From assembly GCA_002751075.1 (NCBI GenBank), contig NAOQ01000358.1:1-34605 (forward strand): a DNA stretch of 34,605 bases. Reading direction: 5' to 3'. The position numbers were made by a program, and so were the translations under genes. Of the stretch, positions 1-10,668 are shown one piece after another. The DNA comes from Ichthyophonus hoferi (lineage: Eukaryota; Opisthokonta; Ichthyosporea; Ichthyophonida; Ichthyophonidae). Numbering within the stretch: the first letter of the stretch is position 1; every line of letters begins with the position of its first letter. The notes beneath the pieces are model-generated. The model was not told the DNA's origin. It did not search any database and saw nothing but the letters and a program-made list of their open reading frames with translations.

Positions 1-76
<76 letters not shown>
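1..76. repeat. (TTA)n microsatellite
   Basis: Uninterrupted TTA trinucleotide repeat from the window edge to about base 76, so its true length is unknown. It is followed by degenerate TTA/ATT-rich sequence. Confidence 0.98.
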
Positions 77-78
<2 letters not shown>

Positions 79-1454
79 GTATCACTAATTGTACTATTAG
101 TATTACAATTATTATCATTTTCATAATTATCACAACTTATTATAATTGATAACCCAATCCTTTCCCTTACCTAAAATAATTTTTATATTAAAATATCCTT
201 TCACATGACTCTCCAGCCGTACGCCACTCTCTACTTCCAGCAACAATTTGGGATGTTATTGTGATTAAACTTACGGTATTATTGAGTACAACCTACACTC
301 ATTGATTTTACTTAACTAATTTACGAAGTGGGGACGAATTGTACTTGAAAATACCACAATTAACAGAATTTTCAACTTAAAAACTATAATTATCTGCCTT
401 ATAAAATAAATTTGCAAATCAAAAAGGCTTGAATAACTGCATATACACATAATACTCACTATTTCCCCCTAGTTTTTAACAGTGGTTGGCGGTAAGTAGA
501 CAACAAAATATATATACCAGAGCACGTAAAAAAAATTTAAAAATTTAAAAATGATAATCTAAACCTTTGAATATTTGAAATCTACAAAATATATTGCAAT
601 GATCTTGCCATAAAATACTCTGTATTCTTGAAGTTGACTAGTGACTTATTACTGTTAGAATATAAAAAACGTTGAATGATTCTAGTTCTATTAATGATAC
701 AATGACTTAACAACTAAAATAACTGTACTGGAAACTTATAATACCCTATAAATTCAACAAAAACAACTATAGGGCCTTCAGGTTTGAACATCTATTTGTA
801 ATAGCCATATTTATTTTTCACTAACAATGCCATTTATTATTTAATGTTATAATTCAGTATGTCTATCCATGTATTTTCTACAACAATAGTGTGATTAAAC
901 AAACAGCATGTGAATAATGGTAAAAAATATTTACCTCAAATAATAGGGCTGACACCCAGTTGATTTGTTTATAATGTAGGCAGTTGAAAATAAAAAGTAT
1001 GTTGAACTCTGTCTTGGTTTAGGTTTGATAGTTCTTTTGTAGTCGATTTACTTAATATACGATTGAATTACACTATTTTTATTTTGGTTGATTCTTCTTA
1101 AATTCCAATAAACAATAAATTTAATTGCATTTTCTAATGACTCTTTTATAATTACTAATTATTCTATAGTGTGAGCGTTGTATCATAGTGAATAGCTAAC
1201 GATCAGAGCAGATAATTTTAAGTTATTTTTTGTATTTATCACATACAAACACTATCACAGGGATGGTACTCAAGCTGACAATGGGGTTTGGAATTCAAAA
1301 TCATTAAAACTTTTATGTTGTTAAAATGGAGAGGGGGAAATTACAATTCAATTATAAGTACATGATGTATCGTATAATTAATTGATATATTTATTACCAT
1401 TTATGAGTAATTTACTGATAGATAAGTTGTTCTATTTATAGATCGTTTAGTTGT
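77..1454. other. AT-rich non-coding stretch
   Basis: No open frame with recognisable protein content, no tRNA and no clear repeat on either strand. Long A and T runs and dense stops in all frames are consistent with intergenic DNA. Confidence 0.6.
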
Positions 1455-1770
1455 CCATATAGGTTATACTAGATACTATATAATATTATCTACATTATGC
1501 TATATATGTATTATTAGCTATATTATACTATATACTATTAACTATATTATACTATATATATTAACTATTATAATATATATTATTGGCTATATAATATTTT
1601 ATATTATTAATTTTATTGTGCTATTTATTATTATATTGCACTATTATACCCTATTAACTATATTGTACTATATATTATTAGCTATATTACATTATATACT
1701 ATACACTATATAGCATAATTTTAAATATATTACACTATATACTCTTAATTATATTTTACTACATGTTATT
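1455..1770. repeat. AT minisatellite, left block
   Basis: Degenerate array built from TATATTATTAACTATATTATACTA-like units of about 20-24 bp. The same kind of unit resumes at about 2105-2307, so a single array appears to have been split by the TIR-like fragment at 1776. Confidence 0.8.
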
Positions 1771-1775
1771 AAATA

Positions 1776-2110
1776 GGGGTTTTCGATCCGAATGGTAAGT
1801 CTCGCGATCAAAGTTACAACCGTTCCGATCAAAATTATATATATATTACGTAGTTATCAAGATATTCTAGTTCTTTTAAAATGAAAAAAATAACTCAACA
1901 TATAGATATATATAGCATACGTAGCATTATTTGAGTGAATAAATGATGTTAACAACATGTTGTTTAAAAAACACGGGAATAATAACATGTTATATAGGAA
2001 TTATGATATAAGCCTGCTGATGATATGTCGATATCATCTGGAGTATGAATTGAAAGAAAAGGTTTTAAAAAAAATTTTCAGAACTTATATTTGTTCTCCT
2101 TTTAATCAGG
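1776..2110. mobile_element. TIR-like element fragment inside minisatellite
   Basis: Begins TAGGGGTTTTCGATCCGAATG, which matches the two ends of the element at 10669-11708. The similarity continues as a TCGCGATCAAA-like stretch. Near 2090-2110 a 'tgttctcctttta.atcagg' stretch resembles the inner right end of that element at about 11617-11640. No intact right terminus was found, so this is a partial or internally deleted copy. The AT minisatellite abuts it on both sides, suggesting insertion into the array. Confidence 0.5.
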
Positions 2111-2307
2111 AATTTTTTTTATACTATATTACTAACTATACTATGCTGTATATTATTATTCATAATTTATTATATACTATTAGTTATATTATACGATATA
2201 TTAATAACCTTATTATGTTACACATTATTAACCATATTATACTATATATTATTAACTATATTATACTCTATATGATTAATTATATTATGCTATATATTAT
2301 TAACTAG
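2105..2307. repeat. AT minisatellite, right block
   Basis: Continuation of the AT array with a clear 24-bp period. A plus-strand frame through it would read an eight-residue repeat of the type IILYIINY, which is the repeat translated and not a gene. Confidence 0.85.
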
Positions 2308-3540
2308 ATGTTGCGATTGGTACACATTTATACCCTCAAAAAAGAGAACTACTTTAAACAAAATAGGAATGTTAATGTTAATTTTCAAAATAGAAATTCT
2401 AAACTTCTATGTGCGAATTTTAAATTTCAAAGGGAGAATCATCAAAATATTCATTAAAAGCCAAAAACAAAAATACAATAAATTTTTAGCTTTGAAAAGA
2501 TATGATTATGCTAACAATTAATATAAATTAAAATTAATCATGATACTAAAATCACGCCACGCCGTGCAAATATTGAAGTTGAAAAAATTCACATATTGAA
2601 GATAAAAAGGTGCATAATTTCAATTACGATTGTTATCTTAATTACCCTTATGTGGTGGTTCTGTAACAAGCGGATCTTGAAATGATTGGTCGAATATTAG
2701 TTGAGAAAAATGTTCTTAAAAGATTCTGCACAGAATCTTATAGCTCCTAACTAGGTAAATTGATTTGACAATAACGACATGGGTAAATACGAATACGTTC
2801 GTAACACACAAAACGTTGCCTTCATTTATTATTTGTTAAATAATCTTGTAATATATATATATGAATAGTCCTGGTATGCAACACCTAATTGGCAACCCGA
2901 AAACCTGCGACAAGTCAAAAGAACTACCACCAATTGCTAAATGTTCCATAGCAGTTCCTACATACACCCAGGAGTGACATCCATTTCTAGCAATACGTAG
3001 GTGAGTAGGGGAGGAGTGGAAAGACTTGGTTGATTACCCACAATACTATGGCAACTATATTAACCTATAGGTACAAGTGAGAGTGGGAAGTAACCTACCA
3101 TGGACATGAAAGAATGATTGAATGAACAAAGGTTGCAAAGCAATAATTTAAAAAACAAAGAGTTGCTATCTACTAAGTATGTAACAGAATAAATGATAAT
3201 GGAGATAACTGACAGAAAACTATACTCTCGACAACCAAAGATACATTACTGGCTAAATATATTGCAGATCACTTCAATTAATTCCATGTTAGGTATTTAA
3301 TCTTTCCTAGTTATAATAATAATAAAAAGCAGTCAGGTTGCCCACATGGTGCAATTACTGTTGTAATTAGAAACTAGTAATTAGGATTATTTTCATTTAC
3401 TAATGATATAGTAACTAACCTCGCACTGTGCTATCGCATTGCTTAACTTTATCCATCCCTTAATAACTTGTAGTTAAGGCTCATTGGACAATTAGCGGTG
3501 CGATACTTATAAATAGATAGTTGTAATATGGTATAGTATT
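2308..3540. other. non-coding stretch
   Basis: AT-rich with dense stops. No protein, tRNA or terminal repeats recognised. Confidence 0.55.
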
Positions 3541-3542
3541 AT

Positions 3543-3640
3543 GGGGTATATAGTATAGTTTTACAGGGTATATAGTATAATATTATAGGGTATCTAGTAT
3601 AATAATAGTATTATAGGGTATATGGTATTGTGGTATTGTA
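3543..3640. repeat. GGGTATATAGTATA minisatellite
   Basis: About four direct units of roughly 22 bp, each starting GGGTATATAGTATA or a one-base variant. The third unit is lengthened to about 28 bp. Confidence 0.85.
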
Positions 3641-3769
3641 TTGGTAAGTTTTATTTCGGCATAATTAGATTAAGGACACCAATTAGATCGAGGCTCATCA
3701 CGTGCTTTTAGGGTATTGGGCATTTTTAATTAATTATATTATTAACTTAGATCACGATTCTTAATTCTA

Positions 3770-4210
3770 CAAAGGAAACCATGGGAAAAGGATCTACGGA
3801 GGGGATCCACAGGAGGGTCAACAGGAAAAAGATTTACTGAAAATGGGCCTTCTGGAAAAGGAACTCTGGAGGCAGAAGCCACTGGACCAAGTTCCTTATT
3901 AACAACAAAGCGACTCTCTTGCTCAATTCTCTAATATGTGGAAACAACGCAGGTATCAACTTGTGTCACTTTACGCGCCTTACTCTTTTAGACGTCCTCC
4001 GAAAAAAAGCTGTTAACTACCCAGGCCTTCAATTGGTTGGCCGTAAATCTGGGCAAAACTTTAGCACAGCAGAGCTCACTGAGGTCTCGGAAACAACTCT
4101 TCTTTGACTACTAGGGAAAACAATCACTAGATACATCTACCACAGAGATGACGGGTATAGATCAACAAACGCCCTCGTGAGTCCCAAGAGACTCCACTAT
4201 CAGAGTCCTT
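3770..4210 (+). other. coding-like island, possible gene remnant
   Basis: The base composition is less AT-rich than the flanks. One plus frame (about 3783-3933) reads a Gly/Ser/Thr/Lys-rich run containing GSTGGSTGKRFTENGPSGKG. The neighbouring frame (about 3840-4107) is open for about 90 codons and ends with the segment NYPGLQLVGRKSGQNFSTAE. Neither resembles a family I know, and no clear start or splice sites link them. It may be a decayed or intron-split gene, or chance. Confidence 0.25.
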
Positions 4211-4747
4211 AAACATTCAGGAAAAGCTATCACTGAGTTGGTAGTTTATATTGAGCCAACTATTTAGTGCGCTTATAACCCTCAAAGATACTATTGGGGT
4301 TTTAAATTCATATTAGGTTACAACATATAAACAAGGGACAAATAAAATAATAAGCAATGCATATTTGAATTGTACGACAAAGATTTTTTCGTTATTATTT
4401 TATTAATATTTGTTCAGCCTGCCCTAAAAAGAATGTTTTTATTAGCAATATATTATTAATACATTACTTTGTGATTTTAAATTATTTGCTCTATACATAT
4501 TGACTCCCTTCCTGCCAAAAGTCTTTCTGTTTATTTTGTCACTCTCTTACGTTTCCAGCAATGGAAGAGTGCTGCTAGATCGTTAACTGCAAATGACCAA
4601 GTAATCGGGTGAGGTTCTGATAGCAAAGGAATTATTTGATAATCGGTTCCGTATCAGTTAATTGGTAATTGGATAATAATACTCTCCACTAGGAAAATTG
4701 ATTTCTCAATGCACGTTACATTAGTGAAGTAATTGGCTAGCAAGCCA
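4211..4747. other. intergenic region upstream of the TSP1 gene
   Basis: No open frame of note. AT-rich, with no repeat seen. It probably holds the distal promoter of the gene starting at 4959. Confidence 0.5.
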
Positions 4748-4818
4748 TATAAATGAGGACACTATAATCAAACAATTCTAGTGGGCTTAGCAATCTTCTG
4801 TGAATTGTATTAGCCAAT
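4748..4818 (+). promoter_or_regulatory. possible core promoter motifs of the TSP1 gene
   Basis: TATAAA lies at 4748-4753 and an ATTAGCCAAT (CCAAT box) at 4809-4818, 211 and 145 bases before the ATG. The order, with TATA upstream of CCAAT, is not typical, so either could be incidental. Confidence 0.3.
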
Positions 4819-4958
4819 ACAGATCTTGATAATCAGCCTCATTTACCCATTTACGTTAAACAGATTCTATCATTTTCTGCTATTTATTTAAGCTTGTGAA
4901 GAACTTCAGCATCATAATTGTTAGTTACATTTGCAAGATTAGCAGCAGTAGAAGGAAA

Positions 4959-6023
4959 ATGTCTGTTAGACTCGTGAGTGTTTTGGCCCTTTATTTAGGC
5001 CTAGTAAAAGCTCAGAGCGTGCCGACGAGCCAGTTTGTGTCTGTTACCATAACTAACCTAATTACATTTAATGGCCGAGATTATGCTGTGGCTGACAATA
5101 CTGCGGCTAATGAAGATGCCCGGGGTGGCTGTGATCCTCGTCTTTACGAACTTAAGGACGGGTGGGAGGTAGCTGCCGACAACGAGGATACCAAAGCCGT
5201 CTTGATCTCTTTTCGATTTCCTTTCCAGTATATTTGTAAAGTCACAGCATCAGGTCAAGGTTATGCGATCGGTTTTGATGAACCTAATTGCAAGGAAGAT
5301 ATGCTTTTAACTCGCGAAGAAGGGGGCAAAAAACTGTTTGGCGTGCAAACTGAAAAGTGTGGTGTATTGATTCTCAGCAGAACAAGTCAGCTCGAAAATA
5401 CATGGACTCAAGAACAAACCATAACCAATGTATTCACGGTAGAAAAGCATGAATATGCTGCCCTTGACAACACACCTCACGATACTCTTTTCTTGGACTC
5501 TCAATGTGAAAATCGAGCAGCTTGCTGTCAAAATATCGCAATGAAGGTTCCCACGGGATGGATGCTTGCTAATAGTACTATGCCTGGATTCACCGAAGCC
5601 GCTAAACAACCTTGGAGGACTTTCTGTTCCGCCGGCATAGACTTTGACGGCACGAACTGTCCATATAGCCTTTTCAATACCAACGAATACGCTGCTGTAA
5701 GATTCTGTCATCAGAGGGTTCTAATTAAGCGTACGCCCATTGACTGTGTTTCCAGCTGGACCGAATGGTCTGCGTGCTCTACTGGTTGCCCCTCAGTTAG
5801 AACTCGCGATCGCGTCAGTACCACTCAGGAGGCCCAGTTTGGCGGTGTGTGCAAAATGACTGAGACAAATCTGAGTGACTGCCCCCAGACATGCACTCCC
5901 GCCTCAACCTCTGTAACGTCTAGTGATGCGGCTAGTGCTACTACTACTAACGATGCCTCTAGTACTATTATGCCCTCTTTGATAGCTGTATTTGCCGCTA
6001 TCGCCTGTGCAATTCTGTTCTAA
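4959..6023 (+). CDS. secreted GPI-anchor-type protein with duplicated Cys domain and one TSP1 repeat
   Basis: An intronless 354-residue protein. Start 4959 is chosen because it is the first ATG and directly begins a signal peptide (MSVRLVSVLALYLGLVKA, cleavage about 18/19). Two related domains follow at about 26-141 and 153-257, each with ITN..(T)x5YA.xDNT, a GW core and a closing VLI.(S/K)R strand, which indicates an internal duplication. A TSP1 repeat spans about 263-312: WTEW (W267, W270; the WxxW C-mannosylation motif), the RTRDR segment, and six cysteines C263, C273, C277, C298, C308, C312. A Ser/Thr-rich stem (313-337) leads to a hydrophobic tail at the very C-terminus, typical of a GPI-anchor signal. 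A cell-surface adhesion or recognition role is inferred. TSP1 is common in animals, apicomplexans and oomycetes and unusual in fungi. The gene is less AT-rich than its flanks. An AATAAA lies at 6226-6231. Confidence 0.85.
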   Translation: MSVRLVSVLALYLGLVKAQSVPTSQFVSVTITNLITFNGRDYAVADNTAANEDARGGCDPRLYELKDGWEVAADNEDTKAVLISFRFPFQYICKVTASGQGYAIGFDEPNCKEDMLLTREEGGKKLFGVQTEKCGVLILSRTSQLENTWTQEQTITNVFTVEKHEYAALDNTPHDTLFLDSQCENRAACCQNIAMKVPTGWMLANSTMPGFTEAAKQPWRTFCSAGIDFDGTNCPYSLFNTNEYAAVRFCHQRVLIKRTPIDCVSSWTEWSACSTGCPSVRTRDRVSTTQEAQFGGVCKMTETNLSDCPQTCTPASTSVTSSDAASATTTNDASSTIMPSLIAVFAAIACAILF

Positions 6024-6954
6024 GATGAGATATCAAATGTTTAGCATCTTATACATTGGTATGCAATGATAATAATATTGTTTCTATTGTTCTTATTCTT
6101 TCTATTGTGTTGGTTGAATTCTGCCTATTGTGGTTAAAAGTGAATGTGGTTTATAGCCGCGCATAATAATTTCTGTCTCGATAACGAATAGAGTAGGTGT
6201 CCAACTCGCATTGGGTATGTTTTACAATAAATACTGCAGTTGTTATAAACAGGTACAAAAATAAAAAAGTATGAATTGGATCGGAAACAACTGCTAATGG
6301 CCTCTGGAGGCCCCCGGAGTACACGGCAATCCCGCATACGCCCAAGCCACCACGCATACATGTATAATACTGATCCAGGAAAAAAATTAATAAATTCATG
6401 ACACACAAAGCTTGGATTTGTCAGAAAGGGGTTCTTTGGTTAGTTCATATTTTAATCAAAGCTGTTTTTTAAACGAAAGAAGCATAAAACAAAGATTTCA
6501 AACAAGAAGAAAGAAACTGCACAGTCAAAAATATTGTTTAAAACGGGTTTAAAAGTCACAATACCGAATGTAACTTATGTTATTATTGTTTTTATGCTAT
6601 ACCTGCTGTCTAGAAAGAGATTGACGTTTATTACTTAGATACTTAACTAGAAGATCAACTAATTGAGTTTGGTGTTACTTTTTTCCTGGCGATTACACCT
6701 TAACTATATATTCTCATACTGATGTAAATCATAGTCAACACATTTATATCACGTTACCAGAAAAGAAATTAAAAGCTTCACTTGATCTAGATTGAAAAGA
6801 TGAATATTGAAAAAGTTCAAAAGTGCACTAACAAATTCTTTCCCTGTGGGCAATAGTATAAATTTTCATATCCCAGATACCGAAATAATTACCAGAAATA
6901 TTAATTCTAGTTTTATTTCCAGAATGTACAGGAGAATATCAAAGATAAAAGCCA
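6024..6954. other. 3' flank and intergenic sequence
   Basis: Contains AATAAA at 6226-6231, a possible polyadenylation signal of the gene ending at 6023. Short minus-strand open frames at 6134-6408 have no recognisable content. Nothing else seen. Confidence 0.5.
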
Positions 6955-7073
6955 TTTAAACGCGTCTTACATGGAGTTCACCTAAGCTAAAACGGATTTT
7001 AGTTCAGTATTCCCTCTTCCTTTAAAAGAATATAAGCCGCAGGAACGCTCCTCTCTCTACTTATTATTCCCAA
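6955..7073 (-). repeat. repeat C fragment (minus orientation)
   Basis: Reverse complement of the start of the repeat family at 12890, 13523 and 14144. Shared landmarks are ACTTATTATTCCCA (the TGGGAATAATAAGT end), GGAACGCTCCT, and a TATTCCCTCTTCC segment. Only about 120 bp remain. Confidence 0.55.
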
Positions 7074-8625
7074 CCATTATCTTAAAATAATAAGTTTCTT
7101 AAGCTTGTGTTTTATGCTTTTCATAATCTGAAAGATGTACCACTTCTTCGTACGGTATCGTCCAATTGAAAATAGACGATCTTATAAAACCGAATGGAAG
7201 CAGGAAAAATAGCAATAAAAGAATGGATAGGTGAGGCATAAACTACATTGGATTACAATTTAATATTGTATCACGGAGATTATAGTGCTGAGATGGCCAA
7301 CTATCCCGCCTTTTGCTGTCTTTCCTTTTTCTACCTGTAGGCTCAAAAGCAAGAAAATGTTGTGCTCGACCTATAGAATCTAAAAAAGGTTTAGCTATGG
7401 ATTTAAATTATTGGCTAGATCAATTTTGAATATCACGATAGGATAAAACATTTACCAATTAACCCAGATATTACATCCTCAAAAATGAGCTCAATTTATT
7501 CTTTTTGACTTCCTAGGCGCCGCAAGACCAACCGCTTTATTATTATGCCACTAATTTGCCGTACCAAAATATGTTTAAGTGGAAAACGACACGGCTTTTA
7601 CCAATTTAAAGTTAGACATCCTAGAAACTAAGCAGTAACTTGGTTAATGATTTAATTATTACTAATTAAATATTCTATTACTAACCAATAATCATCAAAT
7701 ATAAAATTTACTTACCAACCAAAAATAATAAAGGACATTAAACAAGGTATCCAGCGCACTTTGATACGCTTAAGCCCTTTAAACCAATCACAGATATCTT
7801 TAGAGCGTAGATGATAGATCGGTGCATGGGATGCATAATGTAGTCGTGTGGTGTAAGTTGAGTATTGTATAGTAGGTAAGATACCAGTCTAGGATTAGGA
7901 TTTGGTTAGTGTAGTTTTCCCACTTCTTTTGGTATCTTACCTCCTTAGTTTTTCATTGTCGGCTCCTTGGCTGTTTTACACATCTGCATTATCTTGTGAA
8001 ACGGTATTACTCACTGCTATTGTAAAATCTTACTATAACAACAACACCGCACACTGCTATAAGCAGAGGAAAGTGGTGTGGGTGGGATATACTATTATTA
8101 GATCATTACCATTGAACCTTTCAACTGCAAACTTCTACACAGTCCAAGAATTATTTTCAATCCACTTGATTTCTTTTATCAGTTTTTATCTGGTAGTGAA
8201 ATCTTGTAGATTGTCCAACTATACTAAATGCCAGCCCTAACAAGTATATTAAGCTCCTTGCATAAAGTTATTTTTTCTTATTTATTTTTATTATCTTTAT
8301 CTGCAACTGTGTTTGTGTGTATTGAGGAGAATTTTTGTAGGTATTTTTTTTTTTCCCTTTATTTTCCTATTTCTTGCGTTGGGATTACTTGGAAATGGGT
8401 GATGTACCTTTTGTCTTTCTCGTGTATGCTGTATCTGTATACAGAAGTCACAAGAGATATCTATATATAACGGTATATGTATGCGTGTATATTATTATTA
8501 TTTTCTTATTAATCTAGCAAGTGGGTTTTATTTTAATCTTGCTTTCATCACATTATAAAACAGGATATTCGAATCATTTTAATATAATAACTGACACAGT
8601 TGCGGCTTTACAGAAACTCGCCAAT
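7074..8625. other. intergenic sequence and CKS1 5' flank
   Basis: Several chance hydrophobic open frames (7902-8240, 8228-8470) with no family resemblance. A 'gcggctttacag' just before the CKS1 start could be an acceptor of a 5'-UTR intron. Nothing else recognised. Confidence 0.45.
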
Positions 8626-10018
8626 ATGCCTGCCGATCAGATCTGCTACAGTGAAAAATACTATGATGAAAAGTTTGAATACAGGTATGTGACTGTGGTT
8701 GCGTTTATACATTATTTGTCCAACCTTCCCTACATGATTGTATTACTGTGAATAAATGGGAGGTGTCGAACTAACCAACTAAACATCACTTCGGCACTTT
8801 AAAGATTTTTAAAAAGATTTTTCGGATATATTTTTTATTTACCTGCACTACAACTTAAACCCCACCTCTCAATCTGAATTTGTTCATGTCAAATCTGGCA
8901 TTTTAAGGATTGTATTTTGGATTTGACACCCCTAATAGAGGCTATAATTACCAAAGAGTTTATTAATACTACCAAATGCATATATATACCTAGACACCGT
9001 CATACATATACCTCCATCTAAATATGGCACTGTCTTATTAATTGGGATTTTTAGAATTATTTTACCCGATTTAGTATACACTAGCATTTAGTTCCTATGT
9101 GTCCTATTAGATGGCCACCTAAATGATATTTTTTAATTGTGGTGAATGTAAAGACGAATAACCTTATAATAGTGTACATTGCAGCATACATATATAGACG
9201 CTCTTGCATAGATTATCTATAGTGCAAATATATTTACATAACTAGGGTTATGCGTACAGTGGCCATAGGCTACACCAGTTAGGATGCTAAATGAAAATTA
9301 CATTTGGACTTGTCTGCGTTTGTGCTTACTATTATATTAATGCATAGGTATATATTTCTGGTGGGCGTGTGCATACATATTGTAGTTTATATGAATATAG
9401 TTATTGTATATATGGTTTATTCAACTTTCAATTCTTCCTGTGCGAGCTCTTCATAATTTCACCATTATACCACCGTTATGTGCCTGTATCTTTGCTACTT
9501 TATTATCTATACACATTATATGTGACTTATATTGATAGTTTTTATATCAGTGTCCGCTAGAAGAAGAGATAGAAGAATGCTTTGATTTACGTATTACACT
9601 CATATACATCATACACTGGAAATAACACACAATTATAGTCCTGTCTGTTATTTTTTCTCACCTGCATCAATCAAAAACCAGGTTTTCACATATAAATATA
9701 TATACTGGCACACTGGAAAGATCCTATCTTATTCTCTCCACCTTCCTAACACGCATCAAATACACACACACCTTTATTCTCCCTCCTATTCTTATGCCGT
9801 ACCACCTTCACCTCCCCTTCAGGCACGTAATACTTCCCCCTGATATAGCCGAAAAAGCTCCTCGCAAACTTATGACTGAAACTGAATGGAGAAATCTTGG
9901 AGTTCAACAGTCACGTGGTTGGGTCCACTACATGTTGCACCGCCCTGAACCTCATATTTTACTGTTTAGGCGCCTTCATAGCGAATCAAACGCTCCTATT
10001 CCTGACATGGTTAACTAG
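8626..10018 (+). CDS. CKS1: cyclin-dependent kinase regulatory subunit CKS1
   Basis: Small adaptor that binds the CDK and phosphorylated threonines on CDK substrates. Two exons: 8626-8684 and 9823-10018, giving 84 residues. Donor GTATGT at 8685 and acceptor CCCCTTCAG ending at 9822; the intron splits an Arg codon and has a CCTAAC branch-like site near 9744. The product starts [20 protein letters not shown] and carries the family hallmarks: [22 protein letters not shown], and [12 protein letters not shown] with the beta-hinge HxPEP. The phosphate-binding set of human CKS1 (K11, R20, S51, W54, R71) aligns with K11, R20, S50, W53 and R70, so it should be functional. The C-terminal tail ([14 protein letters not shown]) is lineage-specific. 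The length matches animal CKS1 (79) more than yeast Cks1 (150), which has a polyQ tail. The 1138-nt intron is long for a fungus. Confidence 0.94.
8685..9822 (+). other. CKS1 intron (1138 nt)
   Basis: Spliced out between CKS1 exons (GTATGT ... TTCAG). AT-rich. I see no embedded gene, tRNA or repeat shared with the rest of the window. Confidence 0.85.
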
Positions 10019-10668
10019 AATTGGGGCTGTTATTGGCTCTAACAATTTAATTGACTTAAATTGTGTTGGTTGGGTAGTGGCTTGAGCAGTTGTTGTGTGT
10101 ATTGGCCATTTGGTGCCTTTTTTAGTATTCCTTGGTTAGTGTTAGCAGTGACTGGTCGATACGATTTATTGTTGTTGGTATGTTGCTATCTAATATCATA
10201 CCTAAGACATATAATACCAGCTGTGCTTGGGATCCTAGATCAGATAAAGGCAGTATTGTATAATAAAGTGTACTTGTATTACATTTATGATTCAAACATT
10301 CTTTCTATAGCCATCTCTATCATATTATCATATACCTCGGCAGGTCAAGTTTACAATTAAACAAAGAACTATTTGTTTTACTTTCTTGTTATATAAGGGT
10401 TTATTATTTTAAAATATTGGCATTATGGAAAATATAAGCACCTGATTTTGGTTTATTGCTTAGGATACGATATATGACTAGTAGGAAAGCTTGATATGGA
10501 TTTCAGATTTCAATGAACAAATTTTGAATAAGTTCTTCCAAATCTAAAAGTGGCTTTATTTTTATGTAAGGATACATAACATCTGGTGTGCATATTTGCA
10601 TATTACTCAATTAATAACATACTAGTAGTAGGCATGCTATCTGTATGTAAGAAGTATAGCTAACTCGA
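10019..10668. other. CKS1 3' flank
   Basis: Contains hydrophobic chance open frames (for example 10061-10360) with no family match. Probably 3' UTR and intergenic DNA. Confidence 0.45.

Noticed and set aside
1957-2307. 116-codon plus-strand open frame
   Set aside because: Its second half is the translated AT minisatellite and its first half overlaps the TIR-like fragment; no protein family content.
5307-5711. Minus-strand frame of 134 codons
   Set aside because: Antisense shadow of the TSP1 protein gene.
7902-8470. Two hydrophobic plus-strand frames resembling membrane proteins
   Set aside because: Hydrophobicity follows from T-rich DNA; no motif, no clear start context, and frames overlap.
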